DNA of 64,000 nucleotides from Paenibacillus sp. NAIST15-1 (GTDB taxonomy: Bacteria; Bacillota; Bacilli; Paenibacillales; Paenibacillaceae): positions 37,946 to 101,945 of the forward strand of contig NZ_BBYF01000021.1 of assembly GCF_001894745.1 (NCBI RefSeq), written 5' to 3'. This document shows positions 44,135 to 53,334 of this stretch, in pieces. A program made the translations under genes and the position numbers. The notes under the pieces are model-generated. The model had not been told where the DNA came from, did no database searches, and saw only the letters and a program-made list of their open reading frames with translations. The number at the start of each line of letters is the position of its first letter. Positions within the stretch are counted from its first letter, which is position 1.

Positions 44135-44659
44135 CTACGTTGTGCGAAATCGTTCAGACGGTTGATGTCCATCTCTGGCAACATGATCGAAGCGCAATGC
44201 TTCCAAATCAATATCATAGGCTTGGCCAAATCCAGCAACATACCGTCCTTCTGTAGGTGTCAGTTCAAACAATGAGAAATCAAGTCCTCTTAGCATCTGA
44301 ATTAGACTTGATCCAAACGACGCTTCAAACGCAGCAAATATGTCCTCATTCGCCTCATTGTCCAGCCTTGCCGCTTGACATGCAAAGCGAGCACGTTGTC
44401 TAGCGAACATGTTTCCGGTCTTGGACTCATCTTCAATCATGAGAACATCTACACACGGATTATGCTCAAGATACCGATAATGCTGGGCAATTTTACTCAA
44501 ATAAATATACAGCTTGCCATCCTTCCGCACATAGGGAGCGTATGAGCCAAACGGAGAGCCATCTTCGGCAATTGTGCTGAGCACTACAGATTGAACACTA
44601 TCAATAAAATTCATATATTTTTGTTTCATTTTGTCATTATCCTGTTGCTTCATTCCCAT
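44135..44659 (-). CDS. HugZ-like heme utilisation protein (PNPOx fold)
   Basis: 174 residues with a split-barrel flavin/heme-binding fold: SVVLSTIAEDGSPFGSYAPYV, then LYIYLSKIAQHYRYLEHNP and VLMIEDESKTGNMFARQRARF, and the HugZ-type end LTPTEGRYVAGFGQAYDI. HugZ proteins degrade heme to release iron. It begins inside the end of the ABC ATPase gene (23-base overlap). Start ATG 44659 or 44653, both behind GAGG-like sites. Membership in the Fur-controlled transporter operon argues that the transported compound is heme. Confidence 0.82.
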   Translation of the reverse strand: MGMKQQDNDKMKQKYMNFIDSVQSVVLSTIAEDGSPFGSYAPYVRKDGKLYIYLSKIAQHYRYLEHNPCVDVLMIEDESKTGNMFARQRARFACQAARLDNEANEDIFAAFEASFGSSLIQMLRGLDFSLFELTPTEGRYVAGFGQAYDIDLEALRFDHVARDGHQPSERFRTT

Positions 44660-45449
44660 TCCTCGCTTCCTTATTCCATTTATTCAACACATGTATTCGT
44701 GGATGTTCTCGATCCGGTAAATACTGAATATCTGCATCTACTCCATATACACTGCGAATCAGGTCTGATGTAAATACCGTACCCGGGGTACCACAAATGC
44801 GGATTCCCCCGCTCTGGATGACACATACTCGGTCACTGTAGGCACTGGCATGGTTCAAGTCATGCAGCACCATAATAACGGTTAGATTCAGATCACGATT
44901 TAGTTTGCGAACCAATTCCAAAACCTCAAGCTGATGCGCGATATCGAGAAAAGTCGTTGGTTCATCCAACAACAGCACTTTTGGCCGCTGGGCCAGCGCC
45001 ATTGCAATCCATGCGCGCTGAGCCTCTCCACCTGACAAGGATACAACCGTTCTCTCCTTATAGGAGGTCATCCCCGTTAGCTCCATTGCCCAGCAGATAA
45101 TCTCCTTGTCCTCATCATTCATCCGTTCATACCATTTCTTATGGGACATTCGCCCATATCCAACCAGTTCTTCTACGGTCATATCGGAAGGGCTTGAATT
45201 GGATTGGCACAACATGCACATGATCTGCGACAGCTGTTTCGAACTGAACTGCTGCAATTCCTCATTCGCAATACAAATTCGCCCACTATCACAGGGAATT
45301 AATCGAGTAATTGCCTTCAGAACAGTAGATTTGCCCGATCCGTTAGGGCCGATGATTGTAAGCACCTCGCCTTCATTCACATGAAGCGAGAAATCGTGCA
45401 CAATCTGTCTGTTCCCATAACGAATGTTCAGTGATGACAGATGCAGCAT
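44637..45449 (-). CDS. Heme/siderophore ABC transporter ATP-binding protein
   Basis: About 270 residues of the FecE/HmuV type. Walker A is IIGPNGSGKSTV, signature VVSLSGGEAQRAWIAMALAQ, Walker B VLLLDEPTTFLDI, H-loop VLHDLNHASAYS. The ATG at 45449 directly follows the permease stop, and a TTG at 45452 is the only alternative. It works with the FecCD permease and the binding lipoprotein of the same operon. Confidence 0.92.
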   Translation of the reverse strand: MLHLSSLNIRYGNRQIVHDFSLHVNEGEVLTIIGPNGSGKSTVLKAITRLIPCDSGRICIANEELQQFSSKQLSQIMCMLCQSNSSPSDMTVEELVGYGRMSHKKWYERMNDEDKEIICWAMELTGMTSYKERTVVSLSGGEAQRAWIAMALAQRPKVLLLDEPTTFLDIAHQLEVLELVRKLNRDLNLTVIMVLHDLNHASAYSDRVCVIQSGGIRICGTPGTVFTSDLIRSVYGVDADIQYLPDREHPRIHVLNKWNKEARNGNEATG

Positions 45450-45452
45450 CAA

Positions 45453-46448
45453 TCAGCCATCCCCTTTCCGCATCAAATATAAGAAGTACGGCCCTCCTAC
45501 CATGGCCATGACAATTCCTGCGGGAATCTCTACAGGACTGAAGATTGTCCGACCAATCGTATCAGCGATGAGGAGCACCATTGAACCAAGAACAAGACTA
45601 AGAGGAAGACGATAACGATAGTCAGAGCCGATCAGTATTCTCGCAATGTGCGGCACAAGCAGACCTACGAACCCAACAAGCCCGACCGTCGACACAGATA
45701 TCGCTGCTAAATATACCGCAATAAAAGAAAGCAGGATTCGAATATGAGTCAGGTTAAGCCCTAAATTGTGTGCCACCTGCTCGCCCAATCGCAAAATATT
45801 CGCATGTCGTATACATAGCAGTGCTGCTGCCCATCCTATCAACGAATACGGAAGAATGACGAGTACATCCGCCATGCTGGTACTGGATAAACTCCCGTTC
45901 AACCATTGCAGAGCAGCAGGAAGCCTGTCGCTATACAAGATGGAGAGCAGTCCAATCATTCCTCCAAATACTGCATTAACAGCTACCCCAGACAAAATGA
46001 TGCGCACAGGTGTTAAACCGAAGTGCTTTTTCCATGCGAGTCCATAAACCATAAGCGCTGCAATACTGCCCCCCACAATTGCCGCGAGCGGTACCATCGA
46101 ATAATACCCAGGAATAACAAGCATAATGAACAGTACCGTTACTGCCGCACCGCTCGATACTCCAGTGAGTCCTGGATCTGCAAGCGGATTGAGCACCACT
46201 GCCTGCATTAGTGCGCCTGAAGCGGCCAGATTAGCACCAATAAATAAGGCCATCAGCACCCTCGGAATGCGAATATCCCACAATATCGTATTGGCGACAT
46301 CATTCCCGTATCCGAGTACAGCATCTAGCGTTTCCTTCATACTGAACTGCACGCTCCCAATCCCGATGGAGAGCAGCGTCAGAATGGCAAGCAGAGCAAC
46401 AGCTAGAAGGAGTAGGATATATTTATGTCGTGACGTACTCTTCTTCAC
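45453..46448 (-). CDS. FecCD-type ABC permease for iron compounds
   Basis: 331 residues, nine to ten membrane helices with the FecCD hallmarks: IRIPRVLMALFIGANLAASGALMQAVVLNPLADP near residue 58, GSLSSTSMADVLV, and GFVGLLVPHIARILIGSDYRYRLPLS toward the C-terminus. It is the only permease gene and probably acts as a homodimer. It lies 15 bases after the binding-protein gene. Confidence 0.93.
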   Translation of the reverse strand: MKKSTSRHKYILLLLAVALLAILTLLSIGIGSVQFSMKETLDAVLGYGNDVANTILWDIRIPRVLMALFIGANLAASGALMQAVVLNPLADPGLTGVSSGAAVTVLFIMLVIPGYYSMVPLAAIVGGSIAALMVYGLAWKKHFGLTPVRIILSGVAVNAVFGGMIGLLSILYSDRLPAALQWLNGSLSSTSMADVLVILPYSLIGWAAALLCIRHANILRLGEQVAHNLGLNLTHIRILLSFIAVYLAAISVSTVGLVGFVGLLVPHIARILIGSDYRYRLPLSLVLGSMVLLIADTIGRTIFSPVEIPAGIVMAMVGGPYFLYLMRKGDG

Positions 46449-46462
46449 TCCGCAAGAACCCC

Positions 46463-47455
46463 TTATTCACCAAATAGAATGTATGCCATATCTTTATAGG
46501 CTGCAGGCGCCTTGACTATAGACGCAATACCGTACAATTTGGAATCAAGAGCCTTCAATTTTCCATTTTTAAAGGCATTCATTTTCTCCCAAGCGCCATT
46601 CTTCTTCACGTCATCCTCAAATTTCTTGGCAACCGCATTCGGATCGCCGTGCGCGACCAGCAAGATGGCATCAGGATTTGCAGCTATCACACTCTCCATA
46701 TTGAGCGGTACATAGTCCTCTGACTTCTTCATGACGTCAGACAACACATTTGTAGCCCCCAAATTGCGTGCAATACTTCCGGCGAATGTATTGTCATTCA
46801 TTAGCATCAAGGCTTCAGCTGAACCAAACAGAATCATTACCTTTGGTGCAGGCTTGCCCTTTACGGAATCAAGTACCGTCTGCTCCTCATGCTGAATCTT
46901 CTCCAGATAAGCATTTGCCCTGTCTTCTCGGCCGAACACACGTCCTAGTACAGTCATTGATAATTTCAACTGTTCTAACGAATCTGCCGGCAAATAAGCC
47001 GTAGGCAATGACGCTGGCTTCAACTTCTTCTCAATGCTGTCTTTAATAGACATTGGGCTTACGATTACATCTGGCTGCAGTTTAGCGATTTGCTCGAGAT
47101 CAGGCTGGTGTGAAGAACCGACGCGGGGGACGTTATCAAATGCTTCTGGCAGTTTATTGCTTGACTTAGGAACACCGGCTGGCGTTACCCCGATTTCGTT
47201 CAAAATCTCCGTAATGGAGACTGATAATGTCACAATCTTCTCTGGCTGCTTCGTCCCGAATTGCTTCAAGAGCTTCTCTACTTCAGGGTCTTCTTCCGGC
47301 TTCTTATCAACATGGTTTGGCAAGTCTTGACCTGAATTTGTTGTGAACTTAGCCGCTGGCACCGAACCAGTGACCGTCGAATTCTCCTTCGCATTGCCGC
47401 AAGCGGCAAGCACGACGATCATGAGTGCAATGACCCCGTATTTGATAAATTTCAT
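46463..47455 (-). CDS. Iron-compound (probably heme) binding lipoprotein
   Basis: 330 residues. Lipoprotein signal peptide with lipobox VLAACGN (Cys about residue 19). The rest is a cluster III binding protein of the TroA/FecB fold: KIVTLSVSITEILNEIGVTPAGV, LEQIAKLQPDVIVSP, and an N-terminal Lys-rich stretch. It resembles IsdE-type heme receptors. AAGGAGG lies upstream, somewhat distant (14 bases). First gene of the operon, behind three Fur-box-like sites. Confidence 0.88.
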   Translation of the reverse strand: MKFIKYGVIALMIVVLAACGNAKENSTVTGSVPAAKFTTNSGQDLPNHVDKKPEEDPEVEKLLKQFGTKQPEKIVTLSVSITEILNEIGVTPAGVPKSSNKLPEAFDNVPRVGSSHQPDLEQIAKLQPDVIVSPMSIKDSIEKKLKPASLPTAYLPADSLEQLKLSMTVLGRVFGREDRANAYLEKIQHEEQTVLDSVKGKPAPKVMILFGSAEALMLMNDNTFAGSIARNLGATNVLSDVMKKSEDYVPLNMESVIAANPDAILLVAHGDPNAVAKKFEDDVKKNGAWEKMNAFKNGKLKALDSKLYGIASIVKAPAAYKDMAYILFGE

Positions 47456-47487
47456 TGATTATGTATGCCTCCTTGACACCTTTTATA

Positions 47488-47585
47488 TGAGAATCGTTAT
47501 CACTATTATGATAACGATTCTCATTATATAGATATTGATTCTCATTATCAATATGATTTTTAATCTGATTCTCATTTGATTATCA
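47488..47585 (-). promoter_or_regulatory. Fur-regulated promoter with three Fur-box-like sites
   Basis: A minus-strand promoter TTGATA (47551-47546), 17-base spacer, TATAAT (47528-47523). Site 1 is a 14-bp inverted repeat, TGAGAATCGTTATC (47488-47501) and GATAACGATTCTCA (47510-47523), just past the -10. Site 2, TTGATTCTCATTATCAA (47535-47551), overlaps the -35. Site 3 (47566-47585) lies upstream. All match the TGATAATNATTATCA pattern of Fur. Confidence 0.85.
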
Positions 47586-47721
47586 TAAAGCTCGATATTT
47601 GCTGTAGTGATGCGACTTTCACGGATCGAAGGAAGATTATGGAGGCAAAAAGATATGCTATGCTGATTGCAAGTCAACTAGGCGGTTATCACATTTGTTT
47701 ATCCATAAGGAGGATTACAAC

Positions 47722-48231
47722 ATGAACAACATCATGGCAACACGAATGGGAAAAACTCTACTCAGCATCGGAATATGCGCAACGCTCGCCTTGTCGGGTA
47801 GCATTGTTAGTGACGCTGCAGTCATGAAGGTGGAAGCAGCCTCCTCTACTTCCGTAGCAAATAAAGTGATCCAAACAGGCAAGAAATTTATGGGGACGCC
47901 ATATGTATTCGGTGCATCAACAGGAAGAACGAGTGCATTTGATTGCTCTTCCTTTACACAATATATTTTCAAAAAGAATGGCATTAACCTCCCTCGCTCT
48001 TCCAGAGAGCAATCGCGAGTGGGTACGAAAGTCTCTAAGAGCCAATTGAAGGCGGGAGACCTTATCTTCTCTGACACGAATCGTGATGGCATCATCAATC
48101 ACGTATCGGTATACATGGGCAATAACAAAGTCATCCACACGTATAAGAAAGGTGTAGGAGTGACGATTTCCAACTTTAAAGGCAGTGCGTGGGACAAGAC
48201 CTTTAAAACAGCACGTCGTGTGATTAAATAA
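47722..48231 (+). CDS. Secreted NlpC/P60 peptidoglycan endopeptidase
   Basis: 169 residues. A signal peptide (LLSIGICATLALSGSIVSDAA) is followed by a compact NlpC/P60 domain: candidate Cys in SAFDCSSFTQYIF, His in GIINHVSVYMGN, and the third residue around VIHTYKKG. Such enzymes cut gamma-D-Glu to diaminopimelate bonds in the cell wall. No LysM or SH3 domain is present, so this is a minimal form. AAGGAGG lies before the ATG at 47722. It is divergent from the iron operon, and a terminator follows. Confidence 0.9.
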   Translation: MNNIMATRMGKTLLSIGICATLALSGSIVSDAAVMKVEAASSTSVANKVIQTGKKFMGTPYVFGASTGRTSAFDCSSFTQYIFKKNGINLPRSSREQSRVGTKVSKSQLKAGDLIFSDTNRDGIINHVSVYMGNNKVIHTYKKGVGVTISNFKGSAWDKTFKTARRVIK

Positions 48232-48245
48232 GCGTGAAATTAATA

Positions 48246-48278
48246 GAGGAGCCCATATCATTCGGATATGAGCTCCTC
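48246..48278. terminator. Terminator of the NlpC/P60 gene
   Basis: GAGGAGC-CCATATC arm (48246-48259) pairs with GATATG-AGCTCCTC (48265-48278) with one mismatch, followed by TTCTTTTT. Confidence 0.8.
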
Positions 48279-48677
48279 TTCTTTTTATCCTTCCGAGGAA
48301 TGAAGATGGATAACGAAGAATATATTGTCCCCTCCAACTTCTCCTCCTAACCTACTTACGGCAGTTCCCATTCCTCATTATCGGTTCGATATATGTTCAT
48401 ATCCAACCGGCTCACACTGCAGCAGCAGCGCTTATGAACTAGTGGTGATATGTCGGTGCATAGAACGATTATTTATTGTACAATATAAGAAACTCTACCT
48501 GACGTATGGGCAAGAATAACGATGAACGAATGCTTCTGGATTTGTTCAATGCGGTTCGAACTCCTAGGCTCATGTGAACGCGTCAAGTTCTGTTTCTATT
48601 GTGACCTCATTGTTAGATACGTTGCGTATACAAAGTGTCGAGGTCATCCATCCCACACATAGGAAGGAGAAACATCA
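48279..48677. other. Gene-free stretch of about 400 bases before the aldolase gene
   Basis: No convincing frame on either strand. It holds the leader of the aldolase gene with a possible RNA stem: TGACCTC (48602-48608) pairs with GAGGTCA (48640-48646), with an inner hairpin ATACG-TTG-CGTAT (48617-48629). No clear sigma-A promoter was recognised. Confidence 0.5.
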
Positions 48678-49565
48678 ATGAACAAGGAACAAGTGGAACG
48701 AATTCATACGGGAGAGGGTTTTATTGCAGCATTGGATCAGAGTGGCGGTAGCACGCCGAAGGCTCTGCTGCAATATGGGGTTACAGAAGATCGTTACTCC
48801 AATGACGAGGAAATGTTCGAGCAGGTTCACGAGATGCGCACACGCATAATTACGAGCTCAGCATTTGATTCGAAGTACATATTGGGGGCCATCTTATTTG
48901 AGAATACGATGGATCGGACGATCGATGGACAGTTTACCGCAGATTATTTGTGGGAAAAGAAAGGCATCGTACCTTTTTTGAAGGTGGACAAAGGATTGGC
49001 TGATCTTGAACAGGGTGTTCAACTGATGAAGCCTATGCCTGATCTGAACGACCTACTGAAGCGTGCAGTCGAGAAGCATATTTTCGGCACGAAGATGCGC
49101 TCAGTCATTAAGGAAGCGAACGCAGAAGGAATACGTAAAGTAGTCGAACAGCAATTCGAATTCGGCAAGCAGATTTGGTCTATGGGTCTTGTCCCAATTA
49201 TTGAACCTGAAGTCGACATCTATAGCAAGGACAAGCAGCAATCGGAACAAATATTGAAGGATGAGCTTCTGAAGCAATTGAATGCGCTTGGCGAAGACGT
49301 AAGAGTCATGCTGAAGCTGTCCATCCCTACTGTCGATGATTTCTATCGTGAATTGATTGAAGATCCGCATGTGCTCCGCGTTGTAGCCTTGTCAGGCGGA
49401 TACGATCAAGATGAGGCGAATGAAAGACTGGCTCGCAATCATGGACTCATTGCCAGCTTCTCACGCGCCTTGTCGGTAGGATTAACAGCGCAGCAGACAG
49501 CTAAGGAATTCGATGAGACTCTGTCCCGCTCTATTCATTCCATCTACGAAGCTTCCATTAGCTAA
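48678..49565 (+). CDS. Class I fructose-bisphosphate aldolase
   Basis: 295 residues, the Schiff-base class of aldolase. Hallmarks are [16 protein letters not shown] near the N-terminus, [22 protein letters not shown] at about 100 and VMLKLSIPT, whose Lys213 is the likely Schiff-base residue by family comparison. It cleaves fructose-1,6-bisphosphate in glycolysis and gluconeogenesis. GGAAGGAGAAACATCA precedes the ATG. Monocistronic, with a strong terminator. Confidence 0.93.
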   Translation: MNKEQVERIHTGEGFIAALDQSGGSTPKALLQYGVTEDRYSNDEEMFEQVHEMRTRIITSSAFDSKYILGAILFENTMDRTIDGQFTADYLWEKKGIVPFLKVDKGLADLEQGVQLMKPMPDLNDLLKRAVEKHIFGTKMRSVIKEANAEGIRKVVEQQFEFGKQIWSMGLVPIIEPEVDIYSKDKQQSEQILKDELLKQLNALGEDVRVMLKLSIPTVDDFYRELIEDPHVLRVVALSGGYDQDEANERLARNHGLIASFSRALSVGLTAQQTAKEFDETLSRSIHSIYEASIS

Positions 49566-49631
49566 CATGAATGTGCTTGCATGACGGACATCTCAATTAG
49601 CAGTGGACAGTCATGTGTAAATAGGATAGCA

Positions 49632-49661
49632 ACTCCCGCGAATGCAGCCATTCACGGGAGT
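49632..49661 (+). terminator. Terminator of the aldolase gene
   Basis: ACTCCCG-C-GAATG (49632-49644) pairs with CATTC-A-CGGGAGT (49649-49661), one mismatch, followed by seven T. Confidence 0.9.
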
Positions 49662-49770
49662 TTTTTTGTTTACTGACACTTTAGCATCCGACCGAATTCA
49701 GATGTAGATCCGATATTAAGACCACGGATTATTCATATTCCGTTCACCCGCTTGGCTGATTAGAACACTC

Positions 49771-50628
49771 TCAGGAACGCAGCTGATTACTTGTCAGAAA
49801 GGCTTCAATCGTAGGACTCACCGTTCGATAGACCAGACTGATGGGACGACTTGTCGCCTGCTTCAATGGTCTGATCGCGATCTGCTCATTGGATTGAAAC
49901 AACAGCTTTGGCCCAATGGTAACACCGATCTCTTGGGATACCATGTTCATAATCGTGTTACAATGCAGGACTTCCATCAGCACATTTGGCGTTACCCCAT
50001 GATCAGACAGACACTCCATCACCTGTGAATGATAGGACGCCATAGGCATGATGAAATCGACACCCTCAAGCTGCGAGATATCGATTGTGTCCAGCTGTGC
50101 AAGTGGGTGCTTCGGCGACATACCGATGACAAGCTCATCTTCATGAATGAATACTTGATGCAGATCTTGGTTCTGTCCCGCATTCATCATAAATCCAATA
50201 TCCACAGTTCCCTTTCGAATCCATTCTTGAACTTCTTCATACGTTCCCTCAAATAAAATCACTTTCACACGCGGATGATGTTTTTTGATTTGTGCAATCA
50301 TCGGTGGCAGCAATTGTGACGCTGCACTTGTAAAAGCACCGATTCTAAGCAAACCTTCAAGCTGGTTGTTCTCTAGCGATACTTCCTCGCGAATAATTGC
50401 TTCGCTGCGCAGAATTTGCATCATATGCGGAATAAGACGATCTGCTAACACTGTCGTACTAATCTTAGCTTGCTTGCCTCGATTCAGCAGCGCATGACCA
50501 AGCTCCTTCTCCAAACTCGCAATCGCATGGCTAACCGCAGACTGAGTCATATTCAACTGCTCAGCAGCCTTCGTGAAATTCCCCTGCTCCACTACCTTCA
50601 TGAACACTTCATAGCGCGCCAATGTCAT
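49771..50628 (-). CDS. LysR-family transcriptional regulator
   Basis: 285 residues: LysR HTH (YEVFMKVVEQGNFTKAAEQLNMTQSAVSHAIASLEKELG) and an effector domain (LLRIGAFTSAASQLLPPMIAQIKKHHPRV). It is divergent from an MFS exporter gene 138 bases away, so control of that gene is likely. The effector is unknown. Confidence 0.9.
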   Translation of the reverse strand: MTLARYEVFMKVVEQGNFTKAAEQLNMTQSAVSHAIASLEKELGHALLNRGKQAKISTTVLADRLIPHMMQILRSEAIIREEVSLENNQLEGLLRIGAFTSAASQLLPPMIAQIKKHHPRVKVILFEGTYEEVQEWIRKGTVDIGFMMNAGQNQDLHQVFIHEDELVIGMSPKHPLAQLDTIDISQLEGVDFIMPMASYHSQVMECLSDHGVTPNVLMEVLHCNTIMNMVSQEIGVTIGPKLLFQSNEQIAIRPLKQATSRPISLVYRTVSPTIEAFLTSNQLRS

Positions 50629-50766
50629 GAGTTATCCTCATACCTTTCATGCCAAACATTAATTTCACTAATATAAGTATACTCGATACAATACATTCAG
50701 AACAGATGCTTGCTCTTACAGCGATCCATGTGTTTCATGCATATTATCATAAGGTTGGTGATCATC

Positions 50767-51921
50767 TTGAGAAACATTACTCTTCTACTATTCGGCATGT
50801 TCGCCCTAGGTGCTGATGCCTATGTGATGGCCGGAATACTCCCCCTTATCGCAGGAGACTTTAACATTTCTATTGGTGCGGCAGGACAATCGGTCAGTAC
50901 GTTCACCCTCTGCTATGCCATCGCAGCTCCTTTCTTTGCAGCTGTCTTAAGTAGAGCGAATACGAAGCATATTTTACTTGCTGCATTATCGCTCTTTACT
51001 TTGGCCAATATCCTGACTGCGATTGCGCATCATTTTGCCGTATTGCTAATATCTAGGGGAATAGCAGGAATCGGAGCGGGATTATATTCGCCATTGGCAT
51101 CCTCTGCGGCCGTTCATCTTGCTCCTGAAGGGCAGCGAGGTCGAGCCTTAAGTTTAATCTTGTTTGGCATGAGTGCTGGAACGGTAATCGGGGTGCCGTT
51201 AGGGATTTATATCTCTTCCTTGCAGAATTGGCGATTGACGATGTGGTTTATTGTATTGGTCAGTCTTCTGGGTATCATCACAATGGCAAGCCGGTTTCCC
51301 ACAATTCACAGCAATAGCTTGCCTACGTTAAGCGATAGATTGTCGCTGTTTAAAAATAAGCAGATCACGCTCGTTATGCTTGTGACGGCGATTTTAAGCT
51401 TTTGCAGCCTAGGACTATATACGTATTTGGATCGAATCATCGCCGCATTCGAATATGAGCAATCAATTTGGTTCATTTGGATGTGGGGGCTAGGAGGAAT
51501 CGCTGGCAGCTTCTTGATCGGCTCAATCATGGATCGATTTAAGCGCCCGCGAACGATTATGCTTATTCTGATCATCCTGCTAATGATGTCCATGATGCTC
51601 ATGGGTAGTGTTCATCAAAACGCAGCAAGTCTCGCTTTCTTGCTCATGCTGTGGGGTTCGGCGGGTTGGGCGTCCATAGCTGCCCAGCAGAAAACACTTG
51701 TTGAAATCAGTCCAAGCCATGCAACAATCTCTATCGCACTGCTTAGCTCGATGAACTATTTGGCGGGATCTGTCGGTACAATGACCTTCGGTGCCTTGCT
51801 TGAGCGGAATGCGGATCCTGCCAATCTCCCCTATCTCGCAGGAATGGTTCTCGTCGCTGGATTCTTGCTTCAATGCTTATTCATGCACAAGGCCCGAATC
51901 AGAAGTCGCACATCGGCATAA
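50767..51921 (+). CDS. MFS transporter (arabinose-efflux/AraJ-like)
   Basis: About 385 residues, twelve membrane segments of the DHA1 type. MFALGADAYVMAGILPLIAGDFNIS, SVSTFTLCYAIAAPFFAAVLSR, and SRGIAGIGAGLYSPLASSAAVHLAP fit the AraJ/YdhP-type efflux subgroup. TTG 50767 with GGTGAT a few bases upstream replaces the apparent earlier start at 50710, which has no ribosome site. Divergent from its probable LysR regulator. The substrate is unknown. Confidence 0.86.
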   Translation: MRNITLLLFGMFALGADAYVMAGILPLIAGDFNISIGAAGQSVSTFTLCYAIAAPFFAAVLSRANTKHILLAALSLFTLANILTAIAHHFAVLLISRGIAGIGAGLYSPLASSAAVHLAPEGQRGRALSLILFGMSAGTVIGVPLGIYISSLQNWRLTMWFIVLVSLLGIITMASRFPTIHSNSLPTLSDRLSLFKNKQITLVMLVTAILSFCSLGLYTYLDRIIAAFEYEQSIWFIWMWGLGGIAGSFLIGSIMDRFKRPRTIMLILIILLMMSMMLMGSVHQNAASLAFLLMLWGSAGWASIAAQQKTLVEISPSHATISIALLSSMNYLAGSVGTMTFGALLERNADPANLPYLAGMVLVAGFLLQCLFMHKARIRSRTSA

Positions 51922-51933
51922 CGTGCCCACTAC

Positions 51934-51972
51934 AAAGAAGGATGGACTTCATAATGAAGCCCATCCTTCTTT
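51934..51972. terminator. Bidirectional terminator between convergent genes
   Basis: AAAGAAGGATGG (51934-51945) and CCATCCTTCTTT (51961-51972) are perfect 12-bp arms, with an inner CTTC/GAAG. It lies between the MFS gene and the convergent acyltransferase gene. Confidence 0.8.
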
Positions 51973-51975
51973 CTA

Positions 51976-53154
51976 TCATTCCGATAAATTGCGTACATTC
52001 GCTTCGTGATGCGGTTTGTCCACAATACGGCTTTTGCTGTCCTTGTCCTGAACCGGGACAATGCCGAATGCAATCCATGACCATGAAGTAAGACGCGAAA
52101 TCATATATACGATGAACCAAGAACCAATGAAGGCAAATATCCAGCCGCCTGCAATATACAGTGCATACTCGAGCATATTTCCCTTAATCCCTATTTTCCG
52201 ATAGATAAAGAGCAGGAACGGATGCAGCAAATATATGCCGAATGAGCATGCTCCGATGGAAGTAACCCAGGAAGATATACGTCTGCCACAGCGGTAAAAT
52301 AGAACAAATGCAATCTGGATCAAAATAATGCACGACAATAAGGAATGAATATACCAGACAAGCTCATACCACAAGGTGTTGACGAATATCTTGCCAACAT
52401 TCGCACGATAAAACATGTATGCATGATAGATTCCAAGCCCAATCCATACACTCCATAAGACGACCCAGCCTACAATTTGCTTATATCCCTTCGACAAGTG
52501 AACAAGCCAATTCCGGATCGATTCATAATGCATAGCGATCCATGCCCCGAATATGAAGTATGACAGATAGGAGATTGCCAGATTCCCTCTTGGGATTTGC
52601 CAACCATACTTATTGACAATGATAAATCCCCATTGCAGCAGTGCAGCTGCCAGGAACATGAGCGGCACAGTCCGACGCATCTTTTGGAATACAGCCAGCA
52701 ATAACGGAAACAATATATAAAACTGAACCATAATAATTATGTAATAGAGGTGCGTATACGCCCTGCCGCCGAACAGAGCTTTTATAAAGTCATATGCCAC
52801 CGCCCACGATAGATCGAATAACATGTCGCTGCGATAGAGCTTCAATAAATAATAGAAGGCGGAAAAAACAAGGTATGGTACTAATATGTACAGTAATCGT
52901 TTCCGGTAAAACTGTCGTATCGTTCCTCCGCTTAACGGCTTGTCCGCATAATTATAAAACAATACGAACCCACTTAAAAAAATAAAAACGGGTACGGCAA
53001 ATTTACTAAAGGTATTTATCAATAAGTAAAGCGGGTATGCCCGACTGCCGATTGTCGCTGCCAGCGCTTCCGATGTCGCATGGATCGCCAGCACCGCCAT
53101 GATAGCAAGTGCCCGATAAGCATCGAGCTCTTGTATTCGTTCTCTCTTTGTCAC
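51976..53154 (-). CDS. Acyltransferase 3 family membrane protein
   Basis: About 392 residues, ten membrane helices: ELDAYRALAIMAVLAIHATSEA (with the conserved His), VPVFIFLSGFVLFYNYADKP, and RKRLLYILVPYLVFSAFYYLL. These enzymes O-acetylate or otherwise acylate surface carbohydrates, with OatA as an example. The longest frame opens at 53334, but GAGGAG 9 bases before the GTG at 53154 decides the start, and the domain begins there. Target polymer unknown. Confidence 0.87.
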   Translation of the reverse strand: MTKRERIQELDAYRALAIMAVLAIHATSEALAATIGSRAYPLYLLINTFSKFAVPVFIFLSGFVLFYNYADKPLSGGTIRQFYRKRLLYILVPYLVFSAFYYLLKLYRSDMLFDLSWAVAYDFIKALFGGRAYTHLYYIIIMVQFYILFPLLLAVFQKMRRTVPLMFLAAALLQWGFIIVNKYGWQIPRGNLAISYLSYFIFGAWIAMHYESIRNWLVHLSKGYKQIVGWVVLWSVWIGLGIYHAYMFYRANVGKIFVNTLWYELVWYIHSLLSCIILIQIAFVLFYRCGRRISSWVTSIGACSFGIYLLHPFLLFIYRKIGIKGNMLEYALYIAGGWIFAFIGSWFIVYMISRLTSWSWIAFGIVPVQDKDSKSRIVDKPHHEANVRNLSE

Positions 53155-53282
53155 GTATTTACAACTCCTCATTTGAGTTTTCTTATCATACGAAAAGTGC
53201 TCTTCACCATATCTAACAATCGAAAAGCCAAAAATGTGACATTGACAAAAAATTTTTTTATATAAAAATTGTAGCACAAAAA

Positions 53283-53323
53283 AAGACCGAGTGCGGGAAC
53301 ATTTCGTCCCTGCTCTCGATCTT
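53283..53323 (-). terminator. Terminator of solute-binding gene A
   Basis: Imperfect arms AAGACCGAGTGCGGGA / TCCCTGCTCTCGATCTT. On the minus strand it is followed by TTTTTTT. A close copy lies at 59158-59203 after the second A gene. Confidence 0.8.
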
Positions 53324-53334
53324 CTTCTGAACAT

